The position numbers and the translations under genes were made by a program. The notes beneath the pieces are model-generated. The model saw only the letters and a list, made by a program, of their open reading frames with translations, did no database searches and was not told where the DNA came from. A stretch of 5,421 bases of DNA from Paenalcaligenes sp035302345 (GTDB taxonomy: Bacteria > Pseudomonadota > Gammaproteobacteria > Burkholderiales > Burkholderiaceae_B): the NCBI GenBank assembly GCA_035302345.1, contig DATGSS010000052.1, forward strand, positions 1 to 5,421, in the 5' to 3' direction. Shown here piece after piece: positions 1 through 5,421 of the stretch. Position 1 is the stretch's first letter. Each line of letters begins with the position of its first letter.

Positions 1-32
1 TTGGTACCTGCGTTTACATCTGCTGAACTCAT
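1..32 (-). CDS. Possible first codons of a divergent gene, cut by the window edge
   Basis: On the minus strand an ATG at 32-30 opens a frame reading MSSADVNAGT before the window ends. A purine-rich stretch (AAAGAGAG, 44-37) lies 4 bases upstream and could be a weak ribosome binding site. Ten residues cannot identify a protein. In several Burkholderiales, as I recall, uvrA is divergent from an MFS transporter gene that sits beside ssb, so that is the guess I would test first; nothing visible here proves it. The frame could also be chance. Its position is what one expects of a gene transcribed away from uvrA and sharing the intergenic region. Confidence 0.35.
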   Translation of the reverse strand, partial: MSSADVNAGT

Positions 33-73
33 CAAACTCTCTTTACTTGCTCAAAAACATCTTGGGACTTTGG

Positions 74-103
74 TTCACATTTATCAGCCATGCGCGTTAT
101 ATT
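74..103 (+). promoter_or_regulatory. Candidate sigma70-type promoter of uvrA
   Basis: TTCACA (74-79) matches five of six bases of the -35 consensus TTGACA. TATATT (98-103) matches five of six of the -10 consensus TATAAT. They are separated by 18 bases. Transcription would start near 110, leaving a leader of about 33 bases before the uvrA ATG. No LexA-type palindrome (CTG-N10-CAG) is visible between 33 and 142, so SOS control, known for uvrA in E. coli, is not supported here. The assignment rests on pattern matching only. Confidence 0.5.
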
Positions 104-142
104 AGTAGATTGACCTGAAAATGCCTAATTATGACTTAAAAC

Positions 143-3073
143 ATGCAAGCCATTCGCATTCGCGGTGCACGTACGCACAATTTAAAAAATATTTCTGTTG
201 ATATTCCCCGTCACCAACTCATCGTTATTACGGGCCTATCGGGCTCGGGAAAATCTTCCCTTGCCTTTGATACCCTCTATGCCGAGGGGCAGCGCCGGTA
301 CGTAGAAAGCCTGTCCGCCTATGCGCGACAGTTTTTACAAATCATGGATAAGCCTGACGTCGATCTTATCGAGGGGCTCTCTCCGGCCATTGCTATTGAA
401 CAAAAGACCGCCGGGCACAACCCGCGTTCGACCGTCGGCACTACGACCGAAATCCACGACTATCTGCGCCTGCTCTATGCACGCGTAGGCACCCCCTATT
501 GTCCCACGCATCACCTACCTTTGCAGGCTCACAACGTGAGTCAAATGGTTGATGCTCTTTATGAATGGCCGGCCGAAGCGCGCATTGCTATCCTCGCCTC
601 CATCACTGATCAGGCTGACCAGGGGTACCAACACCTGCGCATCCAACTACAGGCTCAGGGCTTTATCCGCGTGCGTATTAACGGGCAGATGCATCTGCTC
701 GAAGAGGACTGGGACGAAGAACAACACCCCATCCAAGAATTACAAATCGTTGTCGATCGCCTACGTCTACGTAGCGAGCACCGTCAACGACTCAGTGAAA
801 GCATAGAAACCGCCCTCGAGGCCGGCGGCGGCCGAGTCCTGTTATTAAATATGGACGCGTCAGCTGAAACCAACACCTCGACCGAGGCAGACACCCCAAC
901 TGATAACGCAAATGCGACATTGGCATTTTCCAATCATTTTGCCTGCCCACGCTGCGATGTATTGCTCGATGCGCTCGAACCGCGTCTCTTTAGTTTTAAT
1001 AACCCCACCGGGGCTTGCGAGACTTGTAACGGCATGGGCAAGGTCGAGCGCTTTGCTCCCGAACAGGTCGTACCTTTCCCCCATCTGGGCTTGGCCAACG
1101 GCGCCGTGTATGGCTGGGATCGACGCAATGCTTTTACCGCCAACCTACTCCAAAGCCTGGCCACCCATTATGATTTTGACCTCAACACCCCCTACGAAGA
1201 ACTGCCAGAATCTATTCACCAGGTCTTACTACATGGCTCAGGCGACGAGGAAATAGACTTTATTTATATGAACGAGCAGGGCGAGCATTTCACCCGTCGT
1301 CATACCTTTGAGGGGGTGATTCCCAACCTAGAACGCCGTTGGCGCGAGACCGAGTCCACTGCGGTCAAAGAAGAACTAGGCAAACTGCGCCACATCGTGC
1401 ACTGTCCCTCATGTCAGGGGGCCCGCTTGTGTGCCCAGGCCCGCCACGTACGCATCGGCACCGAGCCCGGCCCCGGCGAAGAGCGTGGGCTGGCCATTTA
1501 CGAGGTCGAGGCCCTTTCGCTCACCGAATGTTTGGAGTGGTTTGAATCCCTGCAACTACAAGGGGCCAAACAAGAAATCGCCCAAGGGCTTATTCAGGGC
1601 ATCTGCGCACGGCTCTATTTCCTAGACAACGTTGGCCTGGGCTACCTGACCCTGGACCGCACCGCCAACACCCTCTCGGGTGGGGAATCCCAACGCATTC
1701 GTTTGGCCAGTCAAATCGGTTCGGGCTTGGCAGGCGTCATGTACGTACTGGATGAGCCCTCTATTGGCTTGCACCAGCGCGATAATGACCGCCTCATTCA
1801 GACCCTGCGCAAACTGCGTAATCTGGGTAATAGCATCATCGTTGTAGAACACGACGAGGACATGATCCGCGACGCCGATCACATCATCGATATGGGCCCA
1901 GGAGCCGGCGAACATGGGGGGCATGTCATCGCCCAAGGTAGCCCCGATGAAATCATGGCCGAGCCCCGCTCTCTGACGGGTCAATACTTAAACGGCGAAC
2001 AGCGCATCGAACCCCCGCGCCGCCGCCCCGTGCATCACACGGGCGACGAGGCCACGCCACAGCTCAGCCTGTATGGCGCACGCGGACATAATTTAAAAAA
2101 TGTAGACTTACACCTGCCCCTAGGGCGTCTGATTTGCATCACCGGGGTTTCGGGATCAGGAAAATCAACCCTCATCAACGACACCCTGGGCAAGGCTTTG
2201 GCACGCGACTTAAACCGAGCGCACAGCCAGCCCGAGCCCTTTGACGAAATCAAAGGCCTCGAGCACCTAGACAAACTTATTTTGGTAGACCAAAGCCCCA
2301 TCGGGCGCACACCCCGCAGTAACCCTGCAACCTACACCGGGCTATTTACTCCCATTCGCGAGCTCTTTGCGGGTGTGCCCGAAGCTCGTCAACGGGGCTA
2401 TGACCCAGGCCGTTTTTCTTTTAACGTCAAAGGCGGCCGCTGCGAGACCTGCCAAGGCGACGGACTCATCAAGGTAGAAATGCATTTTCTAGCTGATGTT
2501 TATGTGCCTTGCGACAGCTGCCAAGGCCAGCGTTACAACCAGGAAACCCTGCAAATACTATATCGGGGTAAAAACATCAGCGAGGTACTCAACCTCACCG
2601 TTGAAGAGGCATTGCATTATTTCGAGGCCATCCCGGCCATCGAACGACGTTTGCAAACCCTCAAAGAGGTGGGGCTGTCGTATATCAGACTGGGCCAAAA
2701 CGCCACCACCCTATCAGGGGGTGAGGCCCAACGCATCAAGCTCGCCCTCGAGCTCTCGCGCCGCAGCACCGGACAAAGTCTGTATCTACTAGACGAACCC
2801 ACCACAGGGCTGCATTTTCACGATGTGAATTTATTGCTGCAGGTATTGCAGCAGCTGGTGGATGCGGGCAACACCGTAGTGGTCATCGAACACAACCTGG
2901 ATGTCATCAAATCCGCTGACTGGGTGATTGATCTGGGCCCTGAGGGTGGCCAAAATGGCGGTCAAATCTTGGCCACGGGCACCCCCGAAGACATCGCCCG
3001 ACACCCACACAGTCACACGGGCCGTTATCTAGCCCGACTGCTGGATGCAGGTACCGCACTGCCCACACCCTAA
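143..3073 (+). CDS. uvrA: UvrA, excinuclease ABC subunit A (DNA damage recognition ATPase)
   Basis: UvrA is the cytoplasmic dimeric ATPase that finds bulky DNA lesions and loads UvrB in nucleotide excision repair. The 976-residue product carries two ABC ATPase halves. The first has Walker A GLSGSGKS (31-38), signature LSGGESQR (511-518) and Walker B YVLDEPSIGLH (534-544). The second has GVSGSGKST (668-676), LSGGEAQR (857-864) and YLLDEPTTGLH (881-891). Two four-cysteine zinc modules are visible: C268/C271/C292/C295 and C767/C770/C790/C793, the latter in the DNA-contacting C-terminal part. Another pair, C421/C424, and a CPTH at 120-123 match conserved family positions and may bind a further metal (inference). 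The protein is somewhat longer than E. coli UvrA (940), partly through a Thr/Asp/Asn/Ala-rich stretch around 238-260. The start is fixed because an in-frame TAA lies at 137-139; the next residues match the usual UvrA N-terminus. No Shine-Dalgarno precedes it. All catalytic motifs are intact. Confidence 0.98.
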   Translation: MQAIRIRGARTHNLKNISVDIPRHQLIVITGLSGSGKSSLAFDTLYAEGQRRYVESLSAYARQFLQIMDKPDVDLIEGLSPAIAIEQKTAGHNPRSTVGTTTEIHDYLRLLYARVGTPYCPTHHLPLQAHNVSQMVDALYEWPAEARIAILASITDQADQGYQHLRIQLQAQGFIRVRINGQMHLLEEDWDEEQHPIQELQIVVDRLRLRSEHRQRLSESIETALEAGGGRVLLLNMDASAETNTSTEADTPTDNANATLAFSNHFACPRCDVLLDALEPRLFSFNNPTGACETCNGMGKVERFAPEQVVPFPHLGLANGAVYGWDRRNAFTANLLQSLATHYDFDLNTPYEELPESIHQVLLHGSGDEEIDFIYMNEQGEHFTRRHTFEGVIPNLERRWRETESTAVKEELGKLRHIVHCPSCQGARLCAQARHVRIGTEPGPGEERGLAIYEVEALSLTECLEWFESLQLQGAKQEIAQGLIQGICARLYFLDNVGLGYLTLDRTANTLSGGESQRIRLASQIGSGLAGVMYVLDEPSIGLHQRDNDRLIQTLRKLRNLGNSIIVVEHDEDMIRDADHIIDMGPGAGEHGGHVIAQGSPDEIMAEPRSLTGQYLNGEQRIEPPRRRPVHHTGDEATPQLSLYGARGHNLKNVDLHLPLGRLICITGVSGSGKSTLINDTLGKALARDLNRAHSQPEPFDEIKGLEHLDKLILVDQSPIGRTPRSNPATYTGLFTPIRELFAGVPEARQRGYDPGRFSFNVKGGRCETCQGDGLIKVEMHFLADVYVPCDSCQGQRYNQETLQILYRGKNISEVLNLTVEEALHYFEAIPAIERRLQTLKEVGLSYIRLGQNATTLSGGEAQRIKLALELSRRSTGQSLYLLDEPTTGLHFHDVNLLLQVLQQLVDAGNTVVVIEHNLDVIKSADWVIDLGPEGGQNGGQILATGTPEDIARHPHSHTGRYLARLLDAGTALPTP

Positions 3074-3080
3074 AACCTAC

Positions 3081-4214
3081 CTACATCTCAAACAGGGCGC
3101 GGTGCTCGCGAATGGCGTGGCGATCAGTCATCCCAGCTACGTAATCAGAAATGGCACGCGCCTGTTCAGTAGGATCATCACGGCGGTGCTCAGGGGCTAG
3201 CAACTGCGGATCATGGATAAAGGCCTCGAATAGCTCGCGCAAGATACGCTGCGCCTTTTGGCCCATCCGCGCAACCTGATAATGTCGGTATAAATTAGCA
3301 TGTAAAAAACGCTTTAGATCAGTGGCCTGTGCCCGTACTTGTGGAGAAAACGCTGCCAACAAAGGCAACTCGCGGACCGCATCCACACTATCAGGCTGAT
3401 ACTTAGCAATATTGGCGCGGGTGGTTTCCGTCAAATCAATAACCAATGTATTAATCATGGCGCGCACCACCTCGGCCACCTGACGCTTGGTATCCACCTG
3501 GGGCAAACGCGGGATCCGTTGACAGGCCTGTTTGTAGTGCTCGGCAAACATCTCGACCTCGAGCAACTGCTGGATCGTGATCAAACCCGAACGCACCCCA
3601 TCATCAATATCATGATTGTTATAAGCGATCTCATCAGCCAAGTTAGTGATCTGAGCCTCTAACGAGGGCTGGGTCTTGTCCAGAAAACGACGCCCCACAT
3701 CGCCCAAACGCTCGGCGTTTTTACGATTGCAGTGTTTTAAAATCCCCTCGCGGGTTTCAAAACACAAATTAAGACCATCAAATTCTGCGTAACGCTCTTC
3801 TAGGTGATCAACCACGCGCAGACTTTGTAGGTTGTGCTCAAAGCCCCCTGCATCGGGCGCCCACTGGCGCATACAGGCATTGAGCTCTTCCTGACCGGCA
3901 TGACCAAAAGGCGTATGCCCCAAATCATGCGCTAGGGCGATGGCCTCGATGAGGTCCTCGTGCAACCCTAAATTGCGTGCCAATGCGCGCGCTATTTGGG
4001 CGACCTCGATGCTATGCGTCAAACGCGTCCGAAATAAATCCCCCTCGTGATTAATAAATACCTGGGTTTTATATTCCAACAAACGAAATGCATTGCAATG
4101 GATAATCCGATCGCGGTCACGCTGAAAGGCGTTGCGCTCTTGGGGCGCGGGCTCTTGAAAGCGACGGCCCCGCGAAAACTGGGGATGACACGCATAGGGC
4201 GCGAGTTGCATCAT
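3081..4214 (-). CDS. dgt: Deoxyguanosinetriphosphate triphosphohydrolase-like protein (HD-domain dNTPase)
   Basis: Members of this family hydrolyse dNTPs to the deoxynucleoside and inorganic triphosphate, affecting the cytoplasmic dNTP pool; the substrate range of this shorter class is less certain than that of E. coli Dgt. The 377-residue protein shows the HD metal-site residues in order: H67 (in RTRLTH), H96-D97 (AHDLGHTPFGHAG, 95-107) and D194 (NLADEIAYNNHDIDDG, 191-206). Other family blocks are QRDRDRIIH (31-39), KTQVF (49-53), GGFEHNLQSLRVVDHLEERY (123-142) and FETREGILKHC (152-162). One oddity is FRLLEYKTQVF (43-53), where relatives usually have FRRL, so residue 45 is Leu instead of Arg. 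The start is ATGATG; the first ATG is taken, but the second (4211) is about as well placed relative to the ribosome binding site. The gene follows aroB by 45 bases and is probably the last gene of the aroK-aroB-dgt operon. It converges on uvrA. Confidence 0.93.
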   Translation of the reverse strand: MMQLAPYACHPQFSRGRRFQEPAPQERNAFQRDRDRIIHCNAFRLLEYKTQVFINHEGDLFRTRLTHSIEVAQIARALARNLGLHEDLIEAIALAHDLGHTPFGHAGQEELNACMRQWAPDAGGFEHNLQSLRVVDHLEERYAEFDGLNLCFETREGILKHCNRKNAERLGDVGRRFLDKTQPSLEAQITNLADEIAYNNHDIDDGVRSGLITIQQLLEVEMFAEHYKQACQRIPRLPQVDTKRQVAEVVRAMINTLVIDLTETTRANIAKYQPDSVDAVRELPLLAAFSPQVRAQATDLKRFLHANLYRHYQVARMGQKAQRILRELFEAFIHDPQLLAPEHRRDDPTEQARAISDYVAGMTDRHAIREHRALFEM

Positions 4215-4219
4215 GAATT

Positions 4220-4233
4220 CTCCTAGGGCTCCT
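4220..4233 (-). promoter_or_regulatory. Tandem Shine-Dalgarno sequences before dgt
   Basis: On the minus strand the dgt leader reads AGGAGCCCTAGGAG, giving two AGGAG elements (4233-4229 and 4224-4220). The nearer one is 5 bases from the first ATG (4214) and 8 from the second ATG (4211), so spacing slightly favours the second start, which would remove one Met. The far copy is too distant to serve either ATG well. This strong site suggests dgt is translated independently of aroB despite co-transcription. Confidence 0.7.
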
Positions 4234-4259
4234 AAAACAAAAAATCAACCAACCACCAA

Positions 4260-5351
4260 TCAGGACTCGGCCAAAGCGTCGCAATGACGCAGTACCTGGG
4301 CGATCTGCTCTATATCAACCACCTGTACTTCTGCCTGCCCCATCTGTGTCAACACCACAAAGCGCAACTGCCCACCTAGGGCTTTTTTATCACTTTGCAT
4401 GAGCTGATGCCAACGCTCTAAAGGCCAGCGCGGGGCCTGTACCGGGGCACCGATGGCAGCCACCAAATCACGGGTGCGGTCGACATCCTCGGCAGACAAA
4501 TAGCCCAGCTGTCGGGACAGCTCGGCAGCCATCACCATACCGCAGCCTACGGCCTCACCGTGCAACCATTCACCATACCCCAGACCTGCCTCAATCGCAT
4601 GCCCAAAGGTATGACCAAAATTTAATATAGCGCGCCGACCGCTCTCGCGTTCGTCCTCGGAAACGACTGCGGCCTTGACCTCGCAAGAGCGTTGAATGGC
4701 GTAGCGTAAAGCCTGTACATCACCGGCCAGCAAATCTTTGACATTGGCACTGCACCACCGTAGAAATTCTACATCTTCGATAAAGCCATATTTGATGACC
4801 TCGGCCAAACCCGCGGTGAGCTCGCGTTTAGGCAGGGTGGCCAGCACCTGGGTATCGATCTCTACTGCGATGGGCTGATAAAAAGCACCGATCATATTTT
4901 TGCCGCGCGGATGGTTAATGGCTGTTTTCCCCCCTACCGAGGAATCCACCTGCGCTAATAAAGTAGTGGGCACCTGGATAAAACGAATCCCACGCATAAA
5001 ACTGGCCGCTGCAAAACCAGCCATATCCCCGACCACCCCGCCTCCTAGCGCGACAATCAGTGAATTGCGGTCAAAATGCCCTCCCAACAATTCATCAAAA
5101 ACCGTATTTAGCGTGTCCCAGTTTTTATGCTCTTCGCCATCGGGTATCAGCACCACATGGACCTCGCGACCGGTCTGCGCCAAAGCTATTTCGACCTGGC
5201 GGCCATAAATCTCGTAAATGGTGGGGTTACTGATGACGGCAATGCTGCTCACGTCCTCGGGCACCATACTGCCCAAATGGGCCAAACGACCTGCTCCAAT
5301 ATGGATTGGATAAATTCCCCCTTCAGTCTGTACAGTCACCAGCGTACTCAT
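4260..5351 (-). CDS. aroB: AroB, 3-dehydroquinate synthase
   Basis: AroB converts 3-deoxy-D-arabino-heptulosonate 7-phosphate to 3-dehydroquinate, the second step of the shikimate pathway, using NAD+ and a divalent metal in the cytoplasm. The 363-residue length is normal for the family. The glycine-rich NAD-binding segment GGGVVGDMAGFAAA spans 103-116. The active-site block VPTTLLAQVDSSVGGKTAIN spans 127-146 with K142, followed by K151-N152 (GKNMIGAF). The metal ligands expected from the E. coli enzyme are present at the same numbers: E184 (GLAEVIKYG), H247 (NFGHTFGHA) and H264 (LHGEAV). The late SDKK block is at 320-323. AAGG (5362-5359) lies 7 bases before the ATG and supports this start. 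The ATG overlaps the TGA of the upstream partial aroK-like frame in an ATGA, which suggests translational coupling. Downstream comes dgt. Nothing is truncated or unusual. Confidence 0.97.
   Translation of the reverse strand: MSTLVTVQTEGGIYPIHIGAGRLAHLGSMVPEDVSSIAVISNPTIYEIYGRQVEIALAQTGREVHVVLIPDGEEHKNWDTLNTVFDELLGGHFDRNSLIVALGGGVVGDMAGFAAASFMRGIRFIQVPTTLLAQVDSSVGGKTAINHPRGKNMIGAFYQPIAVEIDTQVLATLPKRELTAGLAEVIKYGFIEDVEFLRWCSANVKDLLAGDVQALRYAIQRSCEVKAAVVSEDERESGRRAILNFGHTFGHAIEAGLGYGEWLHGEAVGCGMVMAAELSRQLGYLSAEDVDRTRDLVAAIGAPVQAPRWPLERWHQLMQSDKKALGGQLRFVVLTQMGQAEVQVVDIEQIAQVLRHCDALAES
4276..4290 (-). other. Small perfect hairpin at the 3' end of aroB
   Basis: On the minus strand GCGTC-ATTGC-GACGC forms a 5-bp stem with a 5-base loop inside the last codons of aroB. 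The only T-run nearby (T6, 4244-4239) lies about 30 bases further on, so this is not a standard intrinsic terminator. It could pause or protect an RNA end between aroB and dgt, or be chance. Confidence 0.25.
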
Positions 5352-5421
5352 AACACAACCTTTTTATATTTTAAAAATTCCATTAACTCGTGTACTGCCC
5401 GATGCACCGAGACAGCACCCG
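5348..5421 (-). CDS. aroK: Shikimate kinase C-terminal end (partial, cut by the window edge)
   Basis: The minus-strand frame that enters at the right edge codes for GAVSVHRAVHELMEFLKYKKVVL and ends at TGA (5350-5348). The codon before it is incomplete (NCG) and would be Thr if N is A. TGAVSVHRAVHELMEF then resembles the TGRxSV...V..ll..L ending of beta-proteobacterial shikimate kinases, which phosphorylate shikimate to shikimate 3-phosphate. Position supports the call: aroK directly upstream of aroB is a very common arrangement. The stop overlaps the aroB start as ATGA. The other two minus-strand frames here also stay open for some codons before a stop, but neither resembles this family. The catalytic P-loop is outside the window, so function cannot be confirmed. 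Confidence 0.7.
   Translation of the reverse strand, partial: GAVSVHRAVHELMEFLKYKKVVL

Noticed and set aside
1622..1984. 120-codon open frame antisense to uvrA, with other frames of 60-115 codons on both strands within uvrA, dgt and aroB
   Set aside because: They lie wholly inside genes with clear family matches, their products have no recognisable motifs, and such shadow frames are expected in GC-rich coding DNA.
3091..3112. CGCG-GTGCT-CGCG at the end of dgt as a terminator for uvrA
   Set aside because: The stem is only 4 bp, CGCG is self-complementary so it is weak evidence, and no T-run follows in either direction.
4235..4262. GG-rich run (GGTGGTTGG) followed by T6 on the minus strand after aroB, considered as a G-quadruplex or terminator
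   Set aside because: Only three GG runs are present, one short of a quadruplex, and no stem directly precedes the T-run.
1..5421. Search for a novel defence, mobile or CRISPR-like system
   Set aside because: Almost every base is occupied by well-known housekeeping genes with intact motifs; no repeat array, inverted terminal repeats, integrase or unexplained long non-coding region is present.

Overview
The window is ordinary bacterial housekeeping DNA. It holds three complete genes, the tail of a fourth, and possibly the first codons of a fifth. Protein features point to a beta-proteobacterium of the order Burkholderiales, perhaps Alcaligenaceae-like. These are the aroK-aroB-dgt order, the type of Dgt, and a UvrA that opens with the standard RGARTHNLKN block. 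The base composition looks moderately GC-rich, with AT-rich leaders. The lineage is an inference from gene order and protein resemblance, not a search result.

Layout. Positions 1-142 form a short AT-rich region upstream of uvrA. It has a plausible sigma70-type promoter for uvrA and, on the minus strand, a possible start codon of a divergent gene running off the left edge. Positions 143-3073 (+) encode UvrA, the damage-recognition ATPase of nucleotide excision repair. After a 7-base gap, dgt (3081-4214, minus) converges on uvrA; it encodes an HD-domain dNTP triphosphohydrolase. Upstream of dgt, 45 bases away on the same strand, is aroB (4260-5351, minus), 3-dehydroquinate synthase. Its start codon overlaps the stop of a partial frame (5348-5421, minus) that reads like the C-terminus of shikimate kinase AroK.

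The minus-strand genes look like one operon transcribed right to left: aroK, aroB, dgt. AroB and AroK catalyse the second and fifth steps of the shikimate pathway from DAHP to chorismate. Dgt acts on the dNTP pool and UvrA repairs damaged DNA. The last two meet tail to tail with no recognisable terminator.

I found no mobile element, CRISPR array, RNA gene, toxin-antitoxin pair or defence gene, and nothing that amounts to a new system. The points worth a second look are small. They are a UvrA low-complexity insertion, an Arg-to-Leu change in a normally conserved Dgt motif, a uvrA leader with neither a Shine-Dalgarno nor a LexA box, overlapping -10 elements on the two strands, and the tight convergent junction.
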